From JASHPR01 sp963729365 (GTDB lineage Bacteria > Actinomycetota > Actinomycetes > Streptosporangiales > Streptosporangiaceae), in NCBI GenBank assembly GCA_963729365.1, contig CAVSNQ010000016.1, forward strand, positions 124,001 to 188,000: a stretch of DNA of 64,000 nucleotides. The letters are read 5' to 3'. Shown piece by piece: positions 52,178 to 60,839 of the stretch. The notes under the pieces were generated by a model that worked only from the letters and a program-made list of their open reading frames with translations, did not search any database and had not been told where the DNA came from. Both the position numbers and the translations under genes were made by a program. Each line of letters opens with the position of its first letter. Position 1 is the stretch's first letter.

Positions 52178-52508
52178 GGTCGTACTCCGCGACGACGCGC
52201 TTAGGAGCCTTGCGCCGCCACGACTCGAGAATCAGTGTCTCTACGCTACGGCGCGGGGCCGGTGCCAGCCGGATCCGCAGTCCTCTGGTGCGCTGGCCCC
52301 AGCGCAGCGGCTCGAATGCCGCCGGATCCTCGGCCACCGAGGCGTCGATCTCCATCTCGTCGACGAACACGTGCAGGTGAGCGCCGTCCGGAGGCACGGT
52401 CGCGAAAATCTTGCCGCGCACCCGGAACGACGACATATCGAAATGCGGCTCCTCGGTCGCCCCGGGGAGGGACAGCGCGAACCGCCGGGCCTCGGCCAGG
52501 GTGGTCAC
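52122..52508 (-). CDS. MmcQ/YjbR-like family protein
   Basis: A 128-residue protein with L-A-E-A-R-R-F-A-L-S-L-P-G-A-T-E-E-P-H-F at the start, F-R-V-R-G-K-I-F-A-T and W-R-R-K-A-P-K-R-V-V-A-E near the end, the YjbR (CyaY-like fold) layout. Family members are often called DNA-binding but are mostly uncharacterised. ATG assigned. The 3' end overlaps the convergent YCII gene, so antisense effects between the two transcripts are possible. Confidence 0.82.
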   Translation of the reverse strand: MTTLAEARRFALSLPGATEEPHFDMSSFRVRGKIFATVPPDGAHLHVFVDEMEIDASVAEDPAAFEPLRWGQRTRGLRIRLAPAPRRSVETLILESWRRKAPKRVVAEYDLSRAGRTGEPQRGGRSPG

Positions 52509-52621
52509 CCGGCCAGCCTAACCAGCGGCGGCCTGCCCTCCCCGGCCGGGCCCGGCCCGGGCACAATTGACCCCGACGGCAGCCGCACGGGCGCGAGCCG
52601 CAGGACAGGGAGGGGCCCAGC

Positions 52622-53422
52622 ATGCCGAGCGTGCAGGCGAATGGCATAGACATCAACTACGAGGTGCAGGGCGACGGCGAGCCCCTCGTGCTCATCCCGT
52701 ACCTCGCCGCCGACCAGGCGTGCTACGCGTTCCAGGTCGCCGAGTACGCGAAGCACTTCACCTGCTACAGCGTGGACCTGCGCGGGGCCGGCCTGTCCGG
52801 CAAGCCGGAAGGAACCTACACGACCGAGCTGTTCGCCGACGACGTGGCCGCGTTCATGCAGGCGGCCGGCGTCGGCCAGGCCCACGTGTTCGGCCTGTCC
52901 CTTGGCGCGGCGGCCGGCATGTGGCTGGCGGCCAAGCACCCGGAGCTGGTGAAGTCGCTGTCCCTGCACAGCGCGTGGGACCGCACCGACCCGTTCCTGC
53001 GCGCGTTCGTCGAGATCTGGCAGATCATGGCCCAGGGCCTGGGCGACGTGACCGAGATGGTGATCAGGGGGGTCTTCCCGTTCTGCTTCACGCCCGGGCT
53101 GTACGCCGACAGGCCGGAGTACATCGACTCGCTCGCCGACTTCGTGCGCAGCCGCCCGATGCCCCCGGTCGACGCGTTCCTGCGCCAGTCGGGAGCGGTG
53201 CTGGCGCACGATGCCCAGGCTGTGCTGGGCTCGATCCAGGCGCCGACCCTGATCACGTACGGGCGGCACGACATCGTCACCTCGACCCGGTTCGCCGACC
53301 CGCTCACCAACGCGATAGCGGGCAGCGAGGTGATCGTGTTCGAGGACTGCTCGCACGCTCCGATCTACGAGAACGTCGAGGAGTTCAACACGCGGACGCT
53401 GGCGTTCCTGAACCGGCACTAG
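52622..53422 (+). CDS. Alpha/beta hydrolase
   Basis: A 266-residue alpha/beta hydrolase: I-N-Y-E-V-Q-G-D-G-E-P-L-V-L-I-P at the start, D-L-R-G-A-G-L-S-G, nucleophile elbow G-L-S-L-G-A-A-A-G, acid in Y-G-R-H-D-I-V-T, and His in C-S-H-A-P-I. ATG with GGGAGGGG upstream. Resembles 3-oxoadipate enol-lactonase and related esterases, but the substrate is not predictable. It stands alone between a YjbR gene and a pseudogene. Confidence 0.85.
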   Translation: MPSVQANGIDINYEVQGDGEPLVLIPYLAADQACYAFQVAEYAKHFTCYSVDLRGAGLSGKPEGTYTTELFADDVAAFMQAAGVGQAHVFGLSLGAAAGMWLAAKHPELVKSLSLHSAWDRTDPFLRAFVEIWQIMAQGLGDVTEMVIRGVFPFCFTPGLYADRPEYIDSLADFVRSRPMPPVDAFLRQSGAVLAHDAQAVLGSIQAPTLITYGRHDIVTSTRFADPLTNAIAGSEVIVFEDCSHAPIYENVEEFNTRTLAFLNRH

Positions 53423-53435
53423 AGATAACGGCTGG

Positions 53436-53799
53436 ATGTCGGCACCCTCGGGCACGCTGAGCGGGCGCGCGCTGAACCGGGCCTTGCTCGATCGGCAGTT
53501 GCTGCTGCGCCGGGTCCCGCGGCCCGGCGCCGGGCCGCGCGCGGAGCGGGTGATCGATACGGTCGAGCACCTGGCCGGGCTGCAGGCCCAGGCGCCGTTC
53601 CCGCCCTACTATCGTCCAGGGCATGTGGCGGATCGCCCGGTCGCGCACGGAGGCGGTGCTGACCATCGAGCTGTTCGAGCAGGCCGGCCGCGACGTGCGC
53701 GACGCGGTCGCCGACGAGGGCGGGCGCCTGCTCGCGTTCGCAGCGCCGGACGCTCAGCAGGCGGACATCCGGTTCGCGCCCATCGTCACGGAGCCCTGA
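53436..53799 (+). pseudogene. Winged-helix (HTH_42-type) gene with internal deletion
   Basis: The first 59 codons (L-S-G-R-A-L-N-R-A-L-L-D-R-Q-L-L-L-R-R and H-L-A-G-L-Q-A-Q-A-P-F-P-P-Y-Y) match the N-terminus of the intact paralogue at 37388-38512. In another frame from 53623, W-R-I-A-R-S-R-T-E-A-V-L-T-I-E-L-F and G-G-R-L-L-A-F-A-A-P-D-A match its last 60 residues. About 260 central codons are gone and the halves are out of frame, so the gene is dead. Confidence 0.8.
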
Positions 53800-54994
53800 C
53801 GGCTCCTTCGCCGCGGTGGTAGTCGTAGGCGTAGATCTCGAGGCCGTCCAGGTACGCCCGCTCGGCGCGGCTGGTCACATCCAGCGGGTCACCGGACCAG
53901 ATCACCAGGTCGGCGTCCTTGCCTGGTTCGAGCGAGCCGATCCGGTCGGCGATGCCGAGGATGCGCGCCGGGTTGATCGTGACCGCGCGGAGCGCGGTTT
54001 CGGCGTCCAGGCCCTCCTTGACGGCCAGGCTGGCCTGGTGGATCAGGAAGTGGATGGGCACCACCGGATGATCGGTGGTGATCGCGATCGTGATCCCGGC
54101 CGCGGCCAGCCTGCCGGGGTTGGCCAGCGACCGGTTCCGCAGCTCGACCTTGGACCTGCTGGTGAACAGCGGGCCGATGATGACCGGGATGGATTCCGCG
54201 GCGATCAGGTCGGCCACCAGGTGCGCCTCGGTGCCGTGGTCGATCACCAGCTGATAGCCGAACTCGCGGGAGAGCCTGATCGCGGTGGCGATGTCATCCG
54301 CCCGGTGGCAGTGCTGGCGCCAGGGAATCTCGCGGCGCAGCACCCGGCCGAGCGCCTCCAGGCCCAGGTCGCGGTCGACTGGCTTGCGCTCCGACGGCGG
54401 CTGGTCCTCGGCCGCGGCCAGCTTGGCCAGGTAGTTGCCGGCCTGGACGAACGCCTCCCGGATGACCGCGGCCGTACCGAGCCTGGTGGCGGGCGTCTCG
54501 TGCCGCTCGCCGTAGGTGCGCTTCGGGTTCTCGCCCAGCGCGGACTTCATGCCGGACGGCTCGCGCAGCACCATCCGGTCCACGATCCGGCCCCAGCATT
54601 TGATCGCGACGGTCTGCCCGCCGATCGGGTTGCCGGAACCCGGGTTGACGTTCACCGCCAGCACGCCCCCGCCGATGGCGTCGCGGAAGCCCTGGTCGGC
54701 CGGGTTGATCGCGTCGAGCGCGCGGACCGAGGCGGTGACCGGCTTGGTCAGCTCGTTGCCGTCCCGGCCGGCCCATCCCTCGGCCTCCTCCATCACGCCC
54801 ACGTGCGCGTGCGCGTCAATGAAGCCGGGCAGTACCCACTTGCCTGCCGCGTCGATGACCTCGGCGCCGGCCGGCACCGCGAAGTCAGGTCCGCCGACCG
54901 CGACGATCTTTCCCGCGTCGAGCAGGACCGTTCCGCCGTCGATGGTCTCGCCTGTCACCGGGACAACCCGGGCCCCCACGATCGCCGTGCTCAT
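53786..54994 (-). CDS. Amidohydrolase (imidazolonepropionase-like)
   Basis: About 402 residues of the amidohydrolase superfamily: V-L-P-G-F-I-D-A-H-A-H metal site near residue 60, R-Q-H-C-H-R-A-D-D, V-I-D-H-G-T-E-A-H and T-T-D-H-P-V, then the C-terminal G-S-L-E-P-G-K-D-A-D-L-V-I-W-S-G-D-P strand. This group cleaves cyclic amides or dipeptides. Start at ATG 54994 fits the family; GTG at 55003 is also in frame. Its 3' end overlaps the winged-helix pseudogene by 14 bases. Confidence 0.86.
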   Translation of the reverse strand: MSTAIVGARVVPVTGETIDGGTVLLDAGKIVAVGGPDFAVPAGAEVIDAAGKWVLPGFIDAHAHVGVMEEAEGWAGRDGNELTKPVTASVRALDAINPADQGFRDAIGGGVLAVNVNPGSGNPIGGQTVAIKCWGRIVDRMVLREPSGMKSALGENPKRTYGERHETPATRLGTAAVIREAFVQAGNYLAKLAAAEDQPPSERKPVDRDLGLEALGRVLRREIPWRQHCHRADDIATAIRLSREFGYQLVIDHGTEAHLVADLIAAESIPVIIGPLFTSRSKVELRNRSLANPGRLAAAGITIAITTDHPVVPIHFLIHQASLAVKEGLDAETALRAVTINPARILGIADRIGSLEPGKDADLVIWSGDPLDVTSRAERAYLDGLEIYAYDYHRGEGAVRAP

Positions 54995-55041
54995 CCGGCC
55001 CACGGTACAGGCCCCCGGCCGGACGGCGGCCAGCAGGAGCG

Positions 55042-55419
55042 TCAGCTGCGGAGCATGCTGTGGTACACCGCGAGCAAGGCGGCCTTCTGCTCGTCGGCCA
55101 GGCGCGCGTCGGCGCTGATGGCCGACTCCACCGACGGCGAGGCGGGCTCGTCATGCTCTTCGGTCAGGCCGCCGGAGGCGGCCGCGTCAAGCAGGCCCGC
55201 CTGGGCGAGCAGTGTCTCCGCGGACACGTTGAGCGCCCCCGAGATCAGCTTGAGCACGCGGACCGATGGCTGGTGCAGGCCCCGCTCGATCTGGCTCAGG
55301 TAGGGGTTGGAGAGCGTGGTCCGCTCGGCCAGCTGCCGCAGCGACAGGTTGGCGAGCTTGCGCCTGCTGCGGATGAAAGCGCCGAGGGCCTCCATCTGCG
55401 CGTTCCAGGTCTCGGTCAC
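55042..55419 (-). CDS. XRE-family regulator
   Basis: A 125-residue regulator with an N-terminal Cro/C1 helix-turn-helix (I-R-S-R-R-K-L-A-N-L-S-L-R-Q-L-A-E-R-T-T-L-S-N-P-Y-L-S-Q-I-E-R-G, residues 16-50) and a helical tail. GTG start after GAGGCGAC. The sequence CTGCTgA...TAAGCAG at 55449-55468 lies just upstream and recurs before the phasin-like gene, so it likely controls both and itself. Confidence 0.88.
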   Translation of the reverse strand: MTETWNAQMEALGAFIRSRRKLANLSLRQLAERTTLSNPYLSQIERGLHQPSVRVLKLISGALNVSAETLLAQAGLLDAAASGGLTEEHDEPASPSVESAISADARLADEQKAALLAVYHSMLRS

Positions 55420-55448
55420 TGTCGCCTCGGTGAATGGGTTGATCGTGT

Positions 55449-55468
55449 CTGCTGAGCATATTAAGCAG
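55449..55468 (-). promoter_or_regulatory. Inverted-repeat operator before the XRE gene
   Basis: Arms CTGCTGA and TAAGCAG (6 of 7 pairing) around 6 bases. On the minus strand it contains a TAATAT -10-like hexamer about 35 bases before the GTG. Nearly the same sequence lies at 55955-55974. Confidence 0.65.
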
Positions 55469-55521
55469 TGCCCGCAGCCGAGCCCAGGCGGGCTCCGCCG
55501 CGGGCGCTGCGAACTGCCGGG

Positions 55522-55932
55522 TTACTCGGTCGTCCCGGTCTTCCTGGTCGTCCCGGCCGGCCTGGAGGTCCCGGTCTTCCTGGTCGTCCCGGTCTTTCTG
55601 GCCGACTCGTGCGGCGTGGTCGTACCGTTGTGCTTGGCCGTGGTCTCGCTGCGCCCGGGAAGCAGCGGTGCGGTCGCATGCAGCACGTCCATGGCGAACT
55701 TCCGCTGGCTGGCCAGCAGCTTCTCGGCGAGGGCGTAGGCATTACCGGCCAGTTCCTCCGGCTTCGGCAGCTTGCTGGCGAACGGCAGGTTCAGGTCGGG
55801 CAGCGCCGGGGTGATCGTCCGGACCGTACCGACCCAGGTCCTGATGGTCCCGGTGACGGCTTCCTGGCTCCTGCGGACGGTCTTCAGGATCTCGGCCTGG
55901 ACTTCCTGGCCTATGTTGCGGGTATCGGGCAT
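55522..55932 (-). CDS. Phasin/HbhA-like small helical protein
   Basis: A 136-residue protein: amphipathic helix with I-L-K-T-V-R-R-S-Q-E-A-V-T-G-T-I-R-T-W, short Pro-rich turn, second helix A-Y-A-L-A-E-K-L-L-A-S-Q-R-K-F-A-M-D-V-L, then a basic K-T-G-T-T-R tail made of short tandem repeats. This is the layout of actinobacterial phasin-like and heparin-binding-haemagglutinin-like proteins that coat lipid or polyester granules or bind the envelope. It shares an operator with the XRE gene that lies downstream on the same strand. Confidence 0.7.
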   Translation of the reverse strand: MPDTRNIGQEVQAEILKTVRRSQEAVTGTIRTWVGTVRTITPALPDLNLPFASKLPKPEELAGNAYALAEKLLASQRKFAMDVLHATAPLLPGRSETTAKHNGTTTPHESARKTGTTRKTGTSRPAGTTRKTGTTE

Positions 55933-55954
55933 GACTCTGACTCCTCTTCTAGGT

Positions 55955-55991
55955 CTGCTTACTATATTAAGCAGTCAGGGAGATTCGTCAA
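55955..55991 (-). promoter_or_regulatory. Promoter and inverted-repeat operator of the phasin-like gene
   Basis: On the minus strand TTGACG (55986-55991), a 16-base spacer and TAATAT, the last lying inside the inverted repeat CTGCTTA-N6-TAAGCAG (55955-55974, 7 of 7 pairing). A repressor here would cover the -10 box. Confidence 0.7.
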
Positions 55992-56203
55992 GCGATGCAG
56001 GCCAGGGCAGCCTCAAGCCGCAACTCAAACCCCCGCTGTAACATTAAATTTCGGATGATATCCGTCACTTAGCTACTTAAACTCGCATGGCGCCTCTTGC
56101 GCGGACAACCCGTTGCCCGGTTTAGTGGCACCTAGTGGCGCCCGCCTCCGCCCAGGTCACGCCTGCGTCCGCCAGGCCACCGGAGCCGGTTAGGAGGTCC
56201 CCC

Positions 56204-57637
56204 ATGTCGGTTGAGCACGGCGGTGGGTCCACCGAGGACCAGCGCACCGCCGAGGCGCTGCGAGACGCCGGTCGGCACGTGTTCGCGCACCTCTACGAGT
56301 CTTACGCCGCGTCGCTGTTTGATTACTGTGACGGGCTCCTCCAGGACACGGTCGCGGCTTCGGACGCGGTGCAGGACAGCCTGATCGCGGCCGACGCGCA
56401 GATCGGCAGCATGCCGGAGCCCGATCGGCTGCGCCTTTCGCTTTACTCCGCGGCTCGCCAGCAGTGCCTGGGCAAGGTGTCCGGCGGGCGGGCCAAGCTG
56501 AGCGGCCACGCCGAGACGACGACTCTTGACGAGCTCGGCGCGGCCGTCCCTGATTTCGAGGTCGCCGGGGCCGGAGGGGAGACGGTCCTGGTCCTGCGGG
56601 CCGCGCTGGACCGGCTGTCCGATCGCGACCGCGAGGTGCTCAACCTCACGTTCCGGCACCGGTTCGATGACGCGGACCTGGCCGCCCTGCTCGGTGTCTC
56701 GGCCCGCCGGGCGCAGGCGCTGCTGGCCGAGGCGAGCATCAGGTTCGAGCGGTCGGCGCCCGTGGTCGCGGTCCTTCGCGCGGCCGTCCGCGAGGGCCGC
56801 CCGGTCTGCACGGTGCTGGCGGGCATCGTCGGAAACCGGGAGCTGGCGTCGCTCCCGCTGACGCCTCAGCTGGACAAGCGCATCGCCCGTCACCTCGAGT
56901 CGTGCCCCGACTGCGCCCTGAGCCGCGGGGACCGGGCCTTCGCCGCCGCCCAGATCAGCGAGATCCCGCTGGCCATCCCGCCGGGCAGGCTCCGGCTGCG
57001 GATCACCAGGACGGCACTCGCTCTGGGCTCGTACCGCCGCACGGTCGCCGGCCGGCCCGACCAGCCTGGCCGGCCCGACCAGCCCGGCCGGCCTGACCAG
57101 GGCAGGCCGCCGGTCCAGCTCAAGCCGCGGCGCGGCGCGGCGAAGCTCATGGCGCTCTCATCGGTGGCCATCGCCGCCCTCGCCGTGCCGAGCGCGCTGC
57201 TCTACCGGCTTGAGTCAGCTCCGGATGCGGCCCCGCACGTGGCGGTGGCCAAGGCGGTCCTGGCCAGCCAGAGCCCCGCGGCGCCCAGCCCTTCGGCGGT
57301 CTCCCCGGTGCTTGACACGCCCTCGATCCTGAAGCCGCACGTGCGCCGGCACGTGGTACCGCCCCTGCCCGGGGCGCTCTCGCCGGACCGGCTCGGCGAG
57401 CTGTCGACGTCGTCGCCGGCCCGTTCCGTGCCGCCGGCTGATGGGTCACCCACGCGTTCCTCGCCGCCCGCGCCCGGCCCGACGAACTCCAAGCCGCCCG
57501 CGCCGAACCCCACGACTCCGGCGCCGACGACCCCAGCGCCGACGACTCCGGCGCCCACGACTCCGGCGCCGACCACTCCGGCGCCGACCACCCCGGCGCC
57601 GACGACCCCGGCGCCCACGCCCACCGCCTCGGTCTGA
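56204..57637 (+). CDS. ECF-like sigma factor fused to a zinc motif, TM segment and Pro/Thr tail
   Basis: About 477 residues. Residues 20-95 resemble sigma region 2 (F-A-H-L-Y-E-S-Y-A-A-S-L-F-D-Y-C and V-Q-D-S-L-I-A-A); 130-185 region 4 (L-D-R-L-S-D-R-D-R-E-V-L-N-L-T, then V-S-A-R-R-A-Q-A-L-L). Near 230, H-L-E-S-C-P-D-C matches the HxxxCxxC of zinc-binding anti-sigma factors. G-R-P-D-Q-P repeats (about 283-300) precede one membrane segment (314-335), and a Pro/Thr-rich tail with P-T-T-P-A repeats ends the protein. It may be a membrane-tethered self-inhibited sigma factor. AGGAGG lies six bases before the ATG. Confidence 0.78.
   Translation: MSVEHGGGSTEDQRTAEALRDAGRHVFAHLYESYAASLFDYCDGLLQDTVAASDAVQDSLIAADAQIGSMPEPDRLRLSLYSAARQQCLGKVSGGRAKLSGHAETTTLDELGAAVPDFEVAGAGGETVLVLRAALDRLSDRDREVLNLTFRHRFDDADLAALLGVSARRAQALLAEASIRFERSAPVVAVLRAAVREGRPVCTVLAGIVGNRELASLPLTPQLDKRIARHLESCPDCALSRGDRAFAAAQISEIPLAIPPGRLRLRITRTALALGSYRRTVAGRPDQPGRPDQPGRPDQGRPPVQLKPRRGAAKLMALSSVAIAALAVPSALLYRLESAPDAAPHVAVAKAVLASQSPAAPSPSAVSPVLDTPSILKPHVRRHVVPPLPGALSPDRLGELSTSSPARSVPPADGSPTRSSPPAPGPTNSKPPAPNPTTPAPTTPAPTTPAPTTPAPTTPAPTTPAPTTPAPTPTASV
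57520..57625 (+). repeat. 15-bp minisatellite encoding P-T-T-P-A
   Basis: Six or more tandem 15-base units (of type GCGCCGACGACTCCG) encode the Pro-Thr-Thr-Pro-Ala tail of the sigma-like protein. The number of units can vary in frame, changing the reach of the presumed extracellular tail. Confidence 0.85.
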
Positions 57638-57813
57638 CGGCCACCTGGCCCGTGACCGCACCCGGGCCCGCGACCTCCTGGCCCGCGACCGCCCCGGACC
57701 GCGCGTCGATCTGGATTAAATGCCGGGCGGGCGGCGGCGCGGAGTGTTAGGCCGGTCTTTGTCGGCAGCGCTGTCTAGGCTGCTCGGCAGCGGCCACGGG
57801 CGTAAGGAGCGTC

Positions 57814-59613
57814 GTGACGGATAGCTTCACCGCGGGTCAGGCGGGTTCCCCGGTCGGCGCGACCGGCGGGGCCACAGTGAACGGGCAGGCCAGCGGCCTC
57901 GCTGACCAGGTCGGGCGGGTGGCGGGGACCGAGGACTCTACCCCGCTGCAGTTCGCCGTCGCCCTGGACGAGGCCTCCTACCTGCAACTGGACGACGTCG
58001 TGGTCACGCTGCGGCAGGTGCCGGGGGTGGGGCCGATCCTGACCAGCGGCGTGGTGACGCAGGTGCGGGCCCGGCACGAGGGCGCGAGCTTCGGCTCGGA
58101 CGTCTTCCTCATTTCCGACGGGGTGCTGCCGGCCCGGGTGCAGGAGATCGCCGAGGTCAGTACCACGCGGGTGGAGCCGGAGATGTACGTGCCGCCCCGG
58201 CCCGGGGAGATCGTGCGCCGCGCCACCGGGGCCGAGCGCGCCCAGGCCCTGTACTTCGACCAGATGGCGTCCCGGCTGCCGGTGGGCCTCGGCCGCGACG
58301 GGGCCCCGATCTACGTCAACATGGAGTTCCTCGACGGCACTCGGGGCGCCCACGTCTCGATCAGCGGCATCTCCGGGGTGGCGACGAAGACGAGCTTCGC
58401 GCTGTTCCTGCTGCACTCCATCTTCCGGTCCGGCGCGCTCGGCGCCCGCGCGCTCAACGCCAAGGCCCTGGTGTTCAGCGTGAAGGGCGAGGACCTGCTC
58501 TTCCTCGACCAGCCGAACGCCCGCCTGGACGACGACCTGCGGACCGAGTACGCCCAGCTCGGCCTGCCGGCCGAGCCGTTCGCCTCGGCCGGGTTCTGGG
58601 CGCCGCCGATCCCCGATGACCAGACCGGCCGGCCGAACGTCACCGGGCGCACCAGCGGCGTGGAAGCGTTCTGGTGGACGATCGACGAGTTCTGCGCCCG
58701 GCAGATGCTGCCGTACGTGTTCGCCGACGCCGAGGACGAGCGCAACCAGTACACGATCGTGATCCATCAGGTCGCGACCCGGCTGCGCCTGGACGCCGTC
58801 GCCTACGGCGAGAGCGGCGCGGTGAAGATCGACGGCGACGTCGCGCGGACGTACGAGGAACTGGTCGACATCGTCGCCGCGCGGCTCACCGGCGACGAGA
58901 CCCGCCAGGACTGGGCCGGGCCGGTGACCGGCGTCGGGACGATCAACGCGTTCATCCGGCGGCTGCGCTCATCGCTGCGGCCGCTGCGCGCGATCATCCG
59001 CGCGGACCTGACCGGCTCCAGCAGCCGGCAGATCTCCACCGAAGGCCAGCAGGTCACCGTGGTGGACCTGCACAACCTGCACGAGCGCGCCCAGCGCTTC
59101 GTGGTCGGCGTGGTGCTGGCCGCCGAGACCGCGCGCAAGGAGGACGCCGGCCCGGGCGGGCTGCTGTTCACGATGATCGACGAGCTGAACAAGTACGCGC
59201 CGCGGGAGGGCACCTCGCCGATCAAGGAAGTGCTGCTCGACATCGCCGAGCGGGGCCGCTCCCTGGGGATCATCCTGATCGGCGCGCAGCAGACGGCCAG
59301 CGAGGTGGAGCGCCGCATCGTGTCGAACTCGGCCATCCGGGTCGTCGGCCGCCTCGACTCCGCCGAGGCGGGACGCCCGGAGTACGGCTTCCTGCCGCCC
59401 TCGCAGCGAACCCGCGCGACACTGGCCAAGCCCGGGGCGATGTTCGTCTCCCAGCCCGAGATCCCGGTGCCGCTGGCCGTGCAGTTCCCGTTCCCGGCCT
59501 GGGCGACCCGGCTGTCGGAGTGCGCGGCCCCGCCGCGCCCGGCCGCCGCGCCGCCGCAGGACGCCTTCGCCCGCCTCCCCGTTCCCGAAGACGATGATGT
59601 CCCGCCGTTTTGA
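57814..59613 (+). CDS. HerA-like ATPase (DUF87 type)
   Basis: A 599-residue P-loop ATPase. An N-terminal HAS-barrel-like part (40-120) is followed by Walker A-like S-G-I-S-G-V-A-T-K-T-S (about 185-195; the first Gly-rich part is divergent), Walker B L-L-F-T-M-I-D-E-L-N-K (about 449-459) and L-I-G-A-Q-Q-T-A-S-E-V with arginine-finger-like R-R-I. HerA-type hexamers pump DNA and in archaea act with NurA and Mre11-Rad50 in end resection. GTG start with AAGGAG. It is directly followed by sbcD and sbcC, which supports a repair role. Confidence 0.83.
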   Translation: MTDSFTAGQAGSPVGATGGATVNGQASGLADQVGRVAGTEDSTPLQFAVALDEASYLQLDDVVVTLRQVPGVGPILTSGVVTQVRARHEGASFGSDVFLISDGVLPARVQEIAEVSTTRVEPEMYVPPRPGEIVRRATGAERAQALYFDQMASRLPVGLGRDGAPIYVNMEFLDGTRGAHVSISGISGVATKTSFALFLLHSIFRSGALGARALNAKALVFSVKGEDLLFLDQPNARLDDDLRTEYAQLGLPAEPFASAGFWAPPIPDDQTGRPNVTGRTSGVEAFWWTIDEFCARQMLPYVFADAEDERNQYTIVIHQVATRLRLDAVAYGESGAVKIDGDVARTYEELVDIVAARLTGDETRQDWAGPVTGVGTINAFIRRLRSSLRPLRAIIRADLTGSSSRQISTEGQQVTVVDLHNLHERAQRFVVGVVLAAETARKEDAGPGGLLFTMIDELNKYAPREGTSPIKEVLLDIAERGRSLGIILIGAQQTASEVERRIVSNSAIRVVGRLDSAEAGRPEYGFLPPSQRTRATLAKPGAMFVSQPEIPVPLAVQFPFPAWATRLSECAAPPRPAAAPPQDAFARLPVPEDDDVPPF

Positions 59614-59647
59614 GCCAGCCCACGCCTAGTTGAAGGAACGCGACGCC

Positions 59648-60827
59648 ATGAGGTTCATCCACACCGCCGACTGGCATGTGGGAAAGGTCCTGAAGGGCCG
59701 CGACCGGCTGGACGAGCAGCGCCAGGTCCTGGCCGAGATCGCGGCCATCGCCGAGCAGAACCAGGTCGACGCGGTCCTGGTCGCCGGGGATGTCTACGAC
59801 ACCGGGGCTCCCTCCGCGCCGGCCCAGCAGCTGGTGATCCAGACGCTGCTGCGACTGCGCCGGACCGGCGCCGAGGTCATCGTCATCGCGGGCAACCATG
59901 ACCACGGCGGGACCTTCGAGGCCTACCGGCCGCTGATGGGGGAGGTCGGCATCACGCTGGTCGGGCAGACCCGGCCGCCGGACCAGGGCGGCGTGGTCCG
60001 GTTCCGGGCCCGCTCCGGCGAGGACGTGCAGGTGGCCGTGCTCCCGTTCCTCACTCAGCGCTACGCGGTGCGGGCCGCCGAGATCGTCAGCCGAACCCCA
60101 TCGGAGAACGTGCGCGCCTACGACGAGATGGTCCGCCAGGTGGTGACCGCGCTGACCGCCGGGTTCAGCGGCGACACCGTCAACCTGCTGATGTCGCACC
60201 TGACCTGCATCGGCGGCACGTTGGGCGGCGGCGAGCGGTCGGCCCAGTCGATCTTCGAGTACAGCGTCCCGGCGGCCATCTTCCCGGTCTCCGCGCACTA
60301 CGTGGCCCTGGGCCACCTGCACCGGCGGCAGTCGCTGCCCGCCCCCTGCCCGGTGCACTACTCCGGTTCCCCGATCGCCATCGACTTCGGCGAGCAGGGC
60401 AACACCAGCGTGGTGTGCCTGGTCGAGGCGAGCCCGTCGGTCCCGGCCCGGGTGACCGACGTCCCGGTCACCTCCGGACGGCGGCTGCGGACGGTACGGG
60501 GCACGCTCGGTGAGCTGGAGGCCCAGGCGGCCTCGCTGCGGGACGACTACCTGCGGGTGTGGCTGCGCGAGCGCCCGCGCCGGGCTGCGTGACGACACGG
60601 CGGCCATCCTGCCGAACGCGCTCGAGGTCCGGATCGACCCGGACTTCGCCGCGCCGTCCCGTCCTGAGCGCCCGGACGTGGCCAACGTGATCAAGACCCC
60701 GGACCAGCTGTTTGCCGACTACTGCGCCTCGCTGGACAACCCGGTACGCGACGGCCAGGTGTCGGCCCTGTTCGCGGAGCTGCATGACGAGGTCACGGCG
60801 GCCGGTGCCCGCGTCGGCCCGGCCTGA
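59648..60827 (+). CDS. sbcD: Exonuclease SbcD (Mre11 homologue), frameshifted near the 3' end
   Basis: The metallophosphoesterase core is complete: H-T-A-D-W-H-V-G-K (start), A-G-D-V-Y-D, A-G-N-H-D-H-G, M-S-H-L-T and A-L-G-H-L-H-R. After W-L-R-E at about 60573 the frame stops at 60592, while the family C-terminus resumes in another frame (A-R-A-G-L-R-D-D-T-A-A-I-L-P-N-A-L-E-V-R, then D-Q-L-F-A-D-Y-C) to a stop at 60827. The usual R-E-P-A-R-A-G would be restored by two extra bases near 60577. Either a sequencing error or a truncated protein. ATG at 59648; 34 bases after the HerA-like gene. Confidence 0.85.
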
Positions 60828-60839
60828 GGGAGACGTCCT

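Noticed and set aside
57775..58767. 330-codon minus-strand frame opposite the HerA-like gene
   Set aside because: His/Arg/Gly-rich shadow; the plus strand has Walker motifs.
60540..60600. Programmed frameshift in sbcD
   Set aside because: No slippery heptamer or following structure evident, and a second frameshift in sbcC makes error or decay simpler.
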